Assembly (NCBI GenBank): GCA_016302965.1 | Contig: JAEDMP010000095.1 | Location: 1-7,457, forward strand | Length of the DNA: 7,457 nt | DNA from: Bacteroidaceae bacterium | GTDB taxonomy: Bacteria; Bacteroidota; Bacteroidia; Bacteroidales; Bacteroidaceae | Direction of reading: 5' to 3' | Shown here: positions 1 to 6,163 of the stretch, piece by piece | Layout: every line of letters begins with the position of its first letter | How positions within the stretch are numbered: the first letter of the stretch is position 1 | The notes under the pieces: model-generated | Told to the model about the DNA's origin: nothing | Seen by the model: the letters and a program-made list of their open reading frames with translations, nothing else | Database searches by the model: none | Program-made: the position numbers and the translations under genes

Positions 1-943
1 GGCGGCGGAATCCGCAGATGGTGGGCATGCGCGGGTCATCCCATCCGTTGACCACACCCTCTTTGACAAGCACCAGCAGGTTGCGTTTCGAGAGCAGGAT
101 ATGCGTGAGGTTGAGTTTGTTGAACTCCGTCTGTCGGGGGCGGTTGTCGTCGAGGGGCTGGTCGTCGTGTCCGGCAATCTTTGCCCAGTCCACAAAGAGG
201 TCGTAGAGCGGACGGTGGCTCACGAACTCCAGGGTGCAGAGCGAGTGGGTCACTCCCTCCCAGTAGTCGCACTGGCCGTGGGTATAGTCGTACATCGGGT
301 AGGCGTTCCACTTGTTGCCGGTGCGCCAGTGGGGCATGTTCAGTACGCGGTACATGATGGGGTCGCGGAAGTGCATGTTGGGGCTGGCCATGTCAATCTT
401 GGCTCTGAGCACCATCTTTCCGGGTTCCATGTTTCCCGAGTTCATCTCCTCGAAGAGTCGAAGGCTCTCCTCCACGGGACGGTTGCGGTAGGGCGATTCT
501 GTGCCGGCCTGTGTGGGGGTGCCCTTCTGTTGGGCTATCTCCTCGGCCGTCTGCTCGTCAACGTATGCCTTTCCCTCTTTGATGAGTTCCACGGCGAGGT
601 CCCAGAGTTGCTGAAAATAGTCGCTGGCATAGAGAATCTTGTTCCATTTGAAGCCGAGCCATTCAATGTCTTTCTTGATGGCTTCCACGTATTCTGTATC
701 CTCTTTCTGTGGGTTGGTGTCATCCATGCGCAGGTTGCAGACACCGCCATATTTCTGTGCCATACCGAAATCGATGGCGATAGCTTTGGCGTGTCCGATA
801 TGCAGGTAGCCGTTGGGCTCGGGTGGGAATCTTGTCTGGATGCGTCCTGCGTTCTTTCCTTCGGCGAGGTCGGCCTCAATCTGTTGTTCTACGAAGCTGA
901 TGCTTTTCTTCTCTTCATTTTCAGTTTCTTTTCTCTCTGCCAT
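1..943 (-). CDS. glnS: Glutaminyl-tRNA synthetase, N-terminal 314 residues (partial at left edge)
   Basis: This class I aminoacyl-tRNA synthetase attaches glutamine to tRNA-Gln in the cytoplasm. Read on the minus strand from the ATG at 943-941, the frame stays open to the window edge, giving 314 residues of a family usually about 550-580 long. The class I signature PNGYLHIGH lies at residues 43-51, followed by CNLRMDDTNP at 69-78, which matches the GlnRS active-site segment. The second signature (KMSKS equivalent) is LLSKRN at 283-288, then WDDPRMPTI at 301-309. These distinguish it from GluRS. Compared with E. coli GlnRS from memory, there is a longer loop (AGHDDQPLDDNRPRQ, about 257-271) before the KMSKS segment. 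The anticodon-binding beta-barrels lie outside the window. The start is supported by the TAnnTTTG box about 80 nt upstream. Identification is very secure. Confidence 0.97.
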   Translation of the reverse strand, partial: MAERKETENEEKKSISFVEQQIEADLAEGKNAGRIQTRFPPEPNGYLHIGHAKAIAIDFGMAQKYGGVCNLRMDDTNPQKEDTEYVEAIKKDIEWLGFKWNKILYASDYFQQLWDLAVELIKEGKAYVDEQTAEEIAQQKGTPTQAGTESPYRNRPVEESLRLFEEMNSGNMEPGKMVLRAKIDMASPNMHFRDPIMYRVLNMPHWRTGNKWNAYPMYDYTHGQCDYWEGVTHSLCTLEFVSHRPLYDLFVDWAKIAGHDDQPLDDNRPRQTEFNKLNLTHILLSKRNLLVLVKEGVVNGWDDPRMPTICGFRR

Positions 944-1025
944 AATTTTATAGAGTTATCTAAGCGTTATATATTTGATCATTCAAAATAATGCGAGCCT
1001 GTTGTTACAGGATATATTGAAGTTG

Positions 1026-1033
1026 CAAAGTTA
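1026..1033 (-). promoter_or_regulatory. Probable glnS promoter, Bacteroidetes -7 box
   Basis: On the minus strand this reads TAACTTTG, a perfect match to the Bacteroidetes sigma-ABfr -7 consensus TAnnTTTG. It lies about 80 nt upstream of the glnS ATG, so transcription would give a leader of roughly 75 nt. No good TTTG is present at the usual 19-21 nt further upstream; TTTA at 1060-1057 is the nearest approximation, with spacing of about 23. It lies after the terminator-like hairpin of the upstream peptidase gene, which suggests glnS has its own transcript. Confidence 0.55.
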
Positions 1034-1062
1034 CATAAAAATATTGAGATACCTATTAAAAT

Positions 1063-1077
1063 AAGAGAAAATCTCTT
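1063..1077 (-). terminator. Weak terminator-like hairpin after the C11 peptidase gene
   Basis: The minus strand reads AAGAGA-TTT-TCTCTT, a perfect 6-bp stem with a 3-nt loop, immediately followed by ATTTTAAT. It begins about 20 nt after the peptidase stop codon and ends before the glnS -7 box. The shape is that of an intrinsic terminator, but the stem is short and AU-rich, so termination may be inefficient. Confidence 0.4.
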
Positions 1078-1097
1078 GTTGTCTGTCGAAAATCGTT

Positions 1098-2336
1098 TCA
1101 AAGTCCCATGCCGATGGCGTGCCACCAGCCCATTTTTCGAATGGACTGGTTGTAGTCCAAGCCCAGTCGGTCATAGCGGCTGAGGGGTACAAACATGCTC
1201 ACACCGATGAAGTTCTCCTCTGTCATCTCAAAGTCATTGAAGTTGACGTTGGGCCGGAAAGAGCCTGCTGTCACCCATTTGTCGCTGATGTAATGACAGA
1301 TTACCGCCTTTTCGGCAGCCTGCAGCCATTCCTGAAAGTCACGGTCGGAGAGGTGGGTGCGCATCATGCCTTTCATGTCATAAAAAGTCTGCCCGCCCTC
1401 TGTGGCATTGCCGAAGTAATAGATGAGCCCCTGGGTGTTGGGGTCGCCCTTTTCCAGCAGTTGCGGCATCATCTTGGCCGTGGTCTCGGCCAGCTGTTGG
1501 AGCTGGTCAGTGCGGATGACGGATATCGGAGTATTCAATCCTCCGTAAGTGGTTGAGTTGTATAGCTTAGCTATTTTCTCGTAAAAGTTTTCGCTGCGGT
1601 CAAAAAAGAGGCGGGTCATCTGCTCATAAGGGGCACCCAAATCGGGAATTTCCGATGGAGCACCGATGAGATACTCCGTGGCGTTTCTCAGTTCATAGGC
1701 CGATTCAACACACTGGAAGCAGCAGCAGTCGGCAAAGATGAATTTCAATCGGGGAATTGATTCCAGTGCCTTCGCCATCGTTGGGATGTTCATCCATTTG
1801 CCGTATGTGCTGTAGGTGTTGTTGCCATTGTCAATGCCGAAAGCCTTGTTGGTGCCTGATGGCGAGATTTGGGAAGCCTGGAGCCCGCCTGTGGCGATTG
1901 AGTCTTTGCTGATGTTCCATCCGTCGGCATGACCCCATAGGATGAGACCGTATTCCTCGGCGGGGTATCTCTTGATGATCCATTCCAGCACCTGTCTGAA
2001 CACTTTTGGGTCGGAGCTGTAGGTGTCGGATGAGGCGGCATACAGGGCGTCTTTTACCTGCTTGCCGTTTTTGATTTCCACCACGTAGGGCAGTTCGTTG
2101 GCCATGGCCATGTCTACATACGCCACGAGATGGTTGTCGCTGCCCACAGCCAGTGAGTCGGCACACATGTCGTCGAGGTTGAGCTTGGCGATGGTCGACA
2201 GGTCGTTTTCGGCTGCCATATAGACGATAACCGTTCGTCGGGCAGTCTTGTTTGAGGGCGAGTCCTGTTCCTGATGGTCTTTCGAGCAGGAGCAGAGCAG
2301 CAGGATAGCGGTCAGGAGAAGGTAGAAAGTTCTCAT
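1098..2336 (-). CDS. Clostripain-family (peptidase C11) lipoprotein
   Basis: A 412-residue predicted cysteine peptidase of clan CD, family C11, related to clostripain and PmC11, which cleave after basic residues. Residues 1-17 form a lipoprotein signal: hydrophobic LLLTAILLL, then the lipobox LCSC with lipidated Cys17, so the mature protein would be membrane-anchored outside the cytoplasm. The family start TVIVYMAAENDL is at 35-46. The catalytic His region is LILWGHADGW at 131-140 (His136) and the catalytic Cys region is FADCCCFQCVESAYEL at 201-216. Aligned with the family pattern D-x-C-x3-x-V-E, Cys205 is the probable nucleophile. Residues 223-237 (YLIGAPSEIPDLGAP) fit the substrate-pocket segment. 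Oddities are three consecutive cysteines around the nucleophile and HADG where many homologues have HGGG. The start is supported by a -7 box about 20 nt upstream. Substrate unknown. Confidence 0.9.
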   Translation of the reverse strand: MRTFYLLLTAILLLCSCSKDHQEQDSPSNKTARRTVIVYMAAENDLSTIAKLNLDDMCADSLAVGSDNHLVAYVDMAMANELPYVVEIKNGKQVKDALYAASSDTYSSDPKVFRQVLEWIIKRYPAEEYGLILWGHADGWNISKDSIATGGLQASQISPSGTNKAFGIDNGNNTYSTYGKWMNIPTMAKALESIPRLKFIFADCCCFQCVESAYELRNATEYLIGAPSEIPDLGAPYEQMTRLFFDRSENFYEKIAKLYNSTTYGGLNTPISVIRTDQLQQLAETTAKMMPQLLEKGDPNTQGLIYYFGNATEGGQTFYDMKGMMRTHLSDRDFQEWLQAAEKAVICHYISDKWVTAGSFRPNVNFNDFEMTEENFIGVSMFVPLSRYDRLGLDYNQSIRKMGWWHAIGMGL

Positions 2337-2354
2337 TTTATATTATTTTTGCGG

Positions 2355-2362
2355 CAAAGATA
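2355..2362 (-). promoter_or_regulatory. Probable promoter of the C11 peptidase gene, -7 box
   Basis: Read on the minus strand this is TATCTTTG, a perfect TAnnTTTG -7 box followed by GC, 18 nt before the ATG at 2336. The leader would therefore be very short (about 10-14 nt). I do not see a convincing TTTG -33 box at 19-21 nt. It is back to back with the plus-strand box at 2385-2392. Confidence 0.6.
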
Positions 2363-2384
2363 CGATTATTTTATGAATTGTTCG

Positions 2385-2392
2385 TACCTTTG
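2385..2392 (+). promoter_or_regulatory. Probable promoter of the GH25/zinc-ribbon operon, -7 box
   Basis: The plus strand reads TACCTTTGC, matching TAnnTTTG. It is 21 nt before the ATG at 2414, so the transcript would start around 2397-2400 with a leader of about 15 nt. This decides the start of the next gene: an in-frame TTG at 2378 would lie upstream of the transcription start. No clear TTTG -33 box is visible. It lies 22 nt from the divergent box at 2355-2362. Confidence 0.6.
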
Positions 2393-2413
2393 CAGAGAAA
2401 TTTATCTATCGCA

Positions 2414-3106
2414 ATGAAATTCTTGACATCCATATTACTCATTTTGATGCCTTTGGCCCTCTTCGCCCAGTCGGCTCCCGATGTGCAATGCGAGGATACT
2501 TGTTCCCACATCCACGGCATTGACATGAGCCATTATCAGGGCGAAGTCTTTTGGGAAGCAGTGGGGGGCAATACCCACATGTGTTACGTCTACTTGAAGG
2601 CTACTGAGGGAGGCGACCGCATTGACGAACGATATGAACGCAATATCCAGATGGCCCATGAGCATGGGCTGAAGGTGGGCAGTTATCATTTCTATCGTCC
2701 GCAGACCGAGCAGCAGCGTCAGCTGGCCAATTTCATGACCCAGTGTTTGCCCGGTGAGCAGGATCTGATACCGATGATTGATGTGGAGACCACCGGAGGT
2801 TTGCCCACCGAGGAGTTCTGTGACTCACTGATGAAGTTTCTGCAGATGGTAGAACAGGCCTACCGCCAGAAACCGTTGCTCTATACCTTCACCAACTTCT
2901 ACAACCGCCATCTCTGCGGCAAGCTCGATGCCTATCCGCTCATGATAGCCCAGTATACGGAGCGTCTGCCCCAGTTGGCCGATGACCGCGACATCACCCT
3001 TTGGCAGTATACGAGCAAGGGGCGCTTGGAGGGGGTGAATGGCTATGTGGACAAGAGCCGATTCATGGGGCAACATGGTCTGAGAGAGATTCGCTATCAT
3101 CATTGA
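2414..3106 (+). CDS. Exported GH25 family lysozyme (muramidase)
   Basis: A 230-residue glycoside hydrolase family 25 enzyme, predicted to cleave the N-acetylmuramic acid-N-acetylglucosamine bond of peptidoglycan outside the cytoplasm. Residues 1-20 are a signal peptide (MKFLTSILLILMPLALFAQS, cleavage near 18-20), leaving a single catalytic barrel. The GH25 landmarks appear in order: GIDMSHYQG at 35-43 (Asp37), YLKATEG at 60-66, GSYHFYRP at 89-96, MIDVETTG at 121-128 with the DxE pair Asp123 and Glu125, LWQYTS at 196-201, and VDKS at 212-215 (Asp213, equivalent to the late active-site Asp). All expected acidic residues are present, so it should be active. There are no cell-wall-binding repeats. 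The ATG at 2414 is chosen because it begins a proper signal peptide and lies downstream of the -7 box. It is the first gene of a probable two-gene operon. No holin or phage gene is nearby, so a housekeeping, recycling or competitive role is more likely than phage lysis. Confidence 0.93.
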   Translation: MKFLTSILLILMPLALFAQSAPDVQCEDTCSHIHGIDMSHYQGEVFWEAVGGNTHMCYVYLKATEGGDRIDERYERNIQMAHEHGLKVGSYHFYRPQTEQQRQLANFMTQCLPGEQDLIPMIDVETTGGLPTEEFCDSLMKFLQMVEQAYRQKPLLYTFTNFYNRHLCGKLDAYPLMIAQYTERLPQLADDRDITLWQYTSKGRLEGVNGYVDKSRFMGQHGLREIRYHH

Positions 3107-3149
3107 ACCATCCATATACACAACAAACATAGATTAAGAATATTCCATT

Positions 3150-4310
3150 ATGGCAATTATCAAATGTCCCGAATGTGGCCACCAGGTGAGTGACCATGCC
3201 AAGACCTGCCCGAGTTGCGGAATCGACATCGCGGGCAATCTCATGCGATGCAGACACTGTGGAGAGATTGTGCTCAAAGACCAACTAGTTTGTCCCAACT
3301 GTCAGGAGTCGCTGGCAGCCGGAGCTTCCGCTTCGTCCCCAGTCTCTGCGTCTTCCTTTTCATCCAACTCCTCCGGCACCTCCTCCCAGATTCCTGACGA
3401 GGATGAACCCAGCCGTCCGGCTGTCCCCCCGTCGGCCAGCCGTGCCAAGTATTCGGCCATCATCATCGCCTTCACCATCTCGGTAGTGGCGATACTCGTG
3501 GGCCTCTATTTTTACAAGACTACTGAGGCCGACAATGAAATGCAGGCCTATCAGAACGCTCGCAACAGTGCGGAGCCTGCTGTTTGGGAGAGCTATCTGG
3601 CCCAGTATGGCGAGGCTCCGGCCCATCACCGCGACTCCATCCAACTGCTGCTCGACCAGTACAAGAAGACAGACGTGGAATGGCTGGACGCTGTGGCCAA
3701 CGGTAGCAAAGGAGCGCTGGAACGCTACATGCGTCTCTATCCGCAGAGCATCCATATCACCGAGGCCAAACTGCTGGTCGACTCCATCGACTGGGCCCAA
3801 GCCAAGACGGCTGCCACTGTCCAGTCCCTGGAGGCTTATCTGAGCCGCTATCCCGAAGGAGCGCATATCGACGAGGCCAAGGACATGCTAGAACGTCTCA
3901 AAAGCCAAGGCGCAGCCGAAGAACAGCAGAAGGCCATCAGTGCCTGTACCCGATTCTTTGACGCTCTGGGCATGAAGAACGAAGAGGTGCTCACATCGCT
4001 GGTGGCACCCGAGATGACGAGTTTCCTACACAAACCCAATGCCACCCCTGAGGATGTGCTTCGCTATCTCCACAAACTCTACCAGGATGAGGAGGTGGAA
4101 GGCATGACCCACAGCGTGCTGGGCGACTGGACCGTGACCAAGGCAGAGACAGCCATGGGCGAACCCGTCTATACCCTGCAGGTCATGATGGAACAGAAGG
4201 TCCTCTCGGCCAATGCCGACAAAAAGACCACGACGGTCTATCGGGTGAACGCCAAGGTTGCTGCCGACGGCAAGATTACCGAACTGAATCTGCAGAAGCA
4301 GCGCCAGTAA
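3150..4310 (+). CDS. Double zinc-ribbon, single-pass membrane protein with extracytoplasmic repeats
   Basis: A 386-residue protein of unknown function with a clear layered architecture. Residues 6-23 form a first zinc ribbon (CPEC ... CPSC: Cys6, 9, 20, 23) and residues 34-51 a second (CRHC ... CPNC: Cys34, 37, 48, 51). Residues 56-100 are a Ser/Ala/Pro-rich linker, and about 102-121 is one transmembrane helix. Beyond it, residues 145-253 hold three divergent helical repeats of the form LExYLxxYPxxxHIxEAKxxL (145-173, 189-215, 226-253), like TPR-type solenoids. Residues 258-384 form a last domain (TRFFDALGMKNEEVLTSLV, then beta-like segments) that I suspect is NTF2-like, without proof. The ribbons are probably cytoplasmic and the repeats periplasmic. 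It lies 43 nt after the GH25 gene with no -7 box between, so the two are probably co-transcribed and may both act at the envelope. This is inference. Confidence 0.85.
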   Translation: MAIIKCPECGHQVSDHAKTCPSCGIDIAGNLMRCRHCGEIVLKDQLVCPNCQESLAAGASASSPVSASSFSSNSSGTSSQIPDEDEPSRPAVPPSASRAKYSAIIIAFTISVVAILVGLYFYKTTEADNEMQAYQNARNSAEPAVWESYLAQYGEAPAHHRDSIQLLLDQYKKTDVEWLDAVANGSKGALERYMRLYPQSIHITEAKLLVDSIDWAQAKTAATVQSLEAYLSRYPEGAHIDEAKDMLERLKSQGAAEEQQKAISACTRFFDALGMKNEEVLTSLVAPEMTSFLHKPNATPEDVLRYLHKLYQDEEVEGMTHSVLGDWTVTKAETAMGEPVYTLQVMMEQKVLSANADKKTTTVYRVNAKVAADGKITELNLQKQRQ

Positions 4311-4328
4311 CGATTTCCATGATAACCC

Positions 4329-4373
4329 TATCAGTAATGGGGTCTACTATCGTAGTGGACCCCATTACTGGTA
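4329..4373 (+). terminator. Long near-perfect hairpin ending the GH25/zinc-ribbon operon
   Basis: The arms 4332-4349 and 4353-4370 are 18-nt inverted repeats with one U-G pair (CAGTAATGGGGTCTACTA against TAGTGGACCCCATTACTG) around a TCG loop. Three more pairs (TAT/GTA, one wobble) extend the stem to 21 bp. It begins 18 nt after the zinc-ribbon stop codon. Position and strength suggest a transcription terminator or 3'-end stabiliser. There is no T-tract after it, so a standard intrinsic mechanism is uncertain, and being nearly symmetric it could work on either strand. Confidence 0.6.
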
Positions 4374-4599
4374 CTACATGCTAATGAACGTTTTCATGAA
4401 GCCCAATGGTGTGTAAAACCTAAATTCCGCAGAACTTTAACTTAACAACTTTTATATGCACCTAAGCAACAAAAAGTTCTAGCTTAGGCAAGCGGCAAAG
4501 CCGATTAGCTCAGGATTTTGCCATGTCAGAAATAATAGTTGCCATACCCCCAATATCAGGGAAAAAGAATCCTGGATGATGGAATTATGGGGAAAAACC

Positions 4600-4630
4600 T
4601 TGGTGGATTCAGGGATTATTTGTATCTTTA
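4600..4630 (+). promoter_or_regulatory. Probable promoter of the MBL-fold/Nim operon
   Basis: TATCTTTA at 4623-4630 differs by one base from the TAnnTTTG -7 consensus. TTGG at 4600-4603, 19 nt upstream, is a weak match to the -33 TTTG. Transcription would start near 4636-4638, leaving a leader of about 95 nt that contains the 7-bp hairpin at 4639-4661 and the 14-bp tandem repeat at 4696-4723. Confidence 0.45.
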
Positions 4631-4695
4631 CACTCGCATTGCAGGCTGGGATTTCCTGCAACCGCCTTGAATGAAAGTATAGAACATCATCATAA

Positions 4696-4723
4696 CGAGA
4701 TTATTAAACCGAGATTATTATAC
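4696..4723 (+). repeat. Tandem 14-bp duplication just before the MBL-fold gene
   Basis: CGAGATTATTAAAC (4696-4709) is followed directly by CGAGATTATTATAC (4710-4723), 13 of 14 bases identical. It ends 7 nt before the ATG at 4731, so it occupies the expected ribosome-docking region of an AT-rich, Shine-Dalgarno-free leader. It may be a replication-slippage duplication or a protein-binding site. Confidence 0.75.
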
Positions 4724-4730
4724 ATAGTAT

Positions 4731-5540
4731 ATGAGAAAAATTGCAGCATTGGCCGCAGGTCTGCTTATCATCGCAGCCTGCACCCAAAAGAACCAGAAAA
4801 CGGCTGCCGACCATGAGCAGCCGACTACCATCACGTGGATAGAAGACAAACCGGGAGGAAACATACAACCCCATAAACTCTATCCCGGTGTTCCCGACTC
4901 GCTATGGGTTGCTTTGGGACTTCAGGACGGCGTTCCGTCGAGCATGAGTTGCTTCTTGCTCAAGACCGGGGGAAAGACCATCCTGCTCGATGCCGGACTT
5001 GGCGCACCCTTCAGCCAACTGCTGCCCAAACTGGAGGAGGAAGGGGTGACCCCCGAGAATCTCGAACTGATATTCATCACGCACCTCCATCCCGACCATA
5101 TCGGGGGACTGTTGAAGGATGGCAAGGCGACCTTCCCCAAGGCTCAACTATACGTCAACAGTGTGGAAGCCGAAGCGTGGAAGGCGATGGAAGGCGACCA
5201 TGCCAATCTGCCCAAGGCTGTGCTTGAAGCCTATCAAGACCGCCTGCATCTCTTCGAGGCTGGCGACCTCCTGGAAGGTGGGGTGAAGTCCATTGCCGCA
5301 TACGGCCATACTCCCGGTCACACCGTGTTCCAGAAAGACAGCATTCTCGTCATCGCCGACCTCATCCATGGTGCTGCGCTCCAGCTAAAGCATCCTGAAT
5401 ACTGTCCTTCATACGACATGGATGCCGATGCCGCACGCCAGTCACGCCTGCGCATCCTGGAATATGCGCGCGAGAACCATCTCACGATGTATGGTATGCA
5501 CCTGCCTGCGCCGGGTTCTGTTCAATTCAACAATGACTGA
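4731..5540 (+). CDS. Metallo-beta-lactamase-fold hydrolase, lipoprotein
   Basis: A 269-residue predicted metal-dependent hydrolase. The N-terminus MRKIAALAAGLLIIAAC is a lipoprotein signal with lipobox IAAC and lipidated Cys17, so the enzyme should sit outside the cytoplasm. The full binuclear metal site is visible: THLHPDH at 117-123 (His118, His120, Asp122, His123), GHTPGH at 192-197 (His197), the bridging Asp210 in IADLIH, and His257 in GMHLP. The strand pair SMSCFLLKTGGKTILLDAGLG (71-91) and the HxHxDH/GHTPGH pattern resemble the methyl-parathion-hydrolase and lactonase branch rather than true beta-lactamases. The substrate cannot be told from sequence. It is the first gene of an operon with the flavoprotein gene, whose ATG begins 2 nt after this stop. 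The start is fixed by the signal peptide. Confidence 0.92.
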   Translation: MRKIAALAAGLLIIAACTQKNQKTAADHEQPTTITWIEDKPGGNIQPHKLYPGVPDSLWVALGLQDGVPSSMSCFLLKTGGKTILLDAGLGAPFSQLLPKLEEEGVTPENLELIFITHLHPDHIGGLLKDGKATFPKAQLYVNSVEAEAWKAMEGDHANLPKAVLEAYQDRLHLFEAGDLLEGGVKSIAAYGHTPGHTVFQKDSILVIADLIHGAALQLKHPEYCPSYDMDADAARQSRLRILEYARENHLTMYGMHLPAPGSVQFNND

Positions 5541-5542
5541 AT

Positions 5543-6058
5543 ATGAGAAAGAAAAGCAGAGAGATGGAGGCAGCTTGGGCACTGGAAGTAATGGACAAGG
5601 CTCCCTATATAACCGTGAGTATGAGCGATGCTGACGGGATGCCCTATGCTGTTCCGCTGTCGTTGGCCCGCACTGACGAGAAGACCTTCTACTTCCATTG
5701 TGCCACAGAAGGCACGAAACTGGATGTGCTGCGTAGGAATCCCCAGGTATGCCTTTCGGCGGTGGGCAAATGCAAGCCTACAGTTGGCCCCAAGGATGGC
5801 AGTTTTACGCTGGAGTTCAAGTCGGCCATTGCGTTTGGTCAGGCAGTGATGGTTACGGATGATGCGGAGAAACGTGAGGCTCTCCGCGCCATTTGCCAGC
5901 GTTTCCTGCCCAACCACATGGATGCGTTTGATGCTGCCATCGAGCGTAGCATGTCGCGCACAGCCGTTGTACGTATCACTTTGTCTGAACCGCCTGTGGG
6001 CAAACGCAAGCAATATGATGCCAACGGCGAAGAAATGAAGTACGGGCGAATGGAGTAG
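5543..6058 (+). CDS. Pyridoxamine 5'-phosphate oxidase-like (Nim-type) flavoprotein
   Basis: A 171-residue protein with the split-barrel FMN-binding fold of the PNPOx superfamily, closest in pattern to NimA/5-nitroimidazole-reductase-like proteins. The supporting segments are an N-terminal helix, ITVSMSDADGMPYAVPLS at 23-40, TFYFHCATEGTKLDVLRRNPQVCLSAV at 48-74 (His52 sits where Nim proteins carry a conserved His), FKSAIAFGQAVMVTDDAEKREAL at 92-114, and a C-terminal strand VVRITLSE with basic tail KRKQYDANGEEMKYG. There is no signal peptide, so it is cytoplasmic, unlike its lipoprotein partner. The gap to the upstream gene is 2 nt, indicating co-transcription and perhaps translational coupling. 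Family members are common in anaerobes without known drug phenotypes, so resistance should not be assumed. An in-frame ATG at 5564 is an alternative start. Confidence 0.88.
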   Translation: MRKKSREMEAAWALEVMDKAPYITVSMSDADGMPYAVPLSLARTDEKTFYFHCATEGTKLDVLRRNPQVCLSAVGKCKPTVGPKDGSFTLEFKSAIAFGQAVMVTDDAEKREALRAICQRFLPNHMDAFDAAIERSMSRTAVVRITLSEPPVGKRKQYDANGEEMKYGRME

Positions 6059-6122
6059 CGTCTAAGGGGAAAATGTGATTTCCGGCTCCAAAAAGAAGCG
6101 GAAAATGTGATGTTTTAGGTTT

Positions 6123-6163
6123 AAACAATGGGGAAAATGTGTTTTTTTTCATTGTTTTTCTTT
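6123..6163 (+). terminator. Candidate intrinsic terminator of the MBL-fold/Nim operon
   Basis: AAACAATG (6123-6130) pairs perfectly with CATTGTTT (6150-6157). The stem continues inward with GGGAAAA (6131-6137) against seven T residues (6143-6149), using three G-U pairs, to give 15 bp with a 5-nt loop. The tail TTCTTT (6158-6163) is T-rich. It lies 65 nt after the flavoprotein stop codon and ends exactly at the -33 box of the next promoter. It contains the third copy of the 32-bp-phased repeat, so the two interpretations overlap. Confidence 0.5.

Larger units (their letters stand above)
4374..4730. other. Gene-free intergenic stretch rich in inverted repeats
   Basis: No convincing gene is seen here. 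The stretch holds AGAACTTT (4431-4438) inverted at 4473-4480; CCTAAGC (4461-4467) inverted at 4482-4488, interleaved with the first pair; a small CGGC-AAA-GCCG hairpin (4493-4503); and TTGCCAT repeated directly at 4519-4525 and 4539-4545. From about 4600 come the probable promoter and leader of the downstream lipoprotein gene. Within that leader, TTGCAGG (4639-4645) and CCTGCAA (4655-4661) can form a 7-bp hairpin. A 60-codon minus-strand frame at 4479-4661 has no recognisable features or promoter and is not called. The stretch could be an old repeat element or a small RNA locus; I cannot decide from the sequence. Confidence 0.5.

Noticed and set aside
970..977. Perfect plus-strand TATATTTG promoter box
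   Set aside because: It points away from glnS into the 3' side of the minus-strand peptidase gene, with no plus-strand gene downstream and no -33 box; likely chance in AT-rich DNA.
101..991. A 296-codon plus-strand open frame opposite glnS
   Set aside because: It is antisense to a clear GlnRS reading frame with all class I motifs; its translation shows no family features and arises from the codon bias of the real gene.
2378..2413. Upstream TTG start for the GH25 gene
   Set aside because: The extra 12 residues would precede the signal peptide and include the -7 promoter box; the ATG at 2414 gives a proper export signal.
1098..4310. Phage lysis or defence cassette formed by the peptidase and muramidase
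   Set aside because: No holin, spanin, phage structural gene, integrase or attachment site is present; both enzymes carry ordinary export signals and lie among housekeeping genes.
4500..4513. tRNA-like start GCCGATTAGCTCAG
   Set aside because: It resembles an acceptor plus D-arm beginning, but no anticodon arm, T-arm (GGTTCRA) or matching 3' acceptor strand follows.
4479..4661. A 60-codon minus-strand frame in the intergenic region
   Set aside because: No domain, no signal peptide and no -7 box upstream; it overlaps the promoter and leader hairpin of the plus-strand operon.
5522..6013. A 163-codon minus-strand open frame opposite the Nim-type gene
   Set aside because: It overlaps a well-supported flavoprotein frame, lacks recognisable domains and has no promoter-like box at its start.
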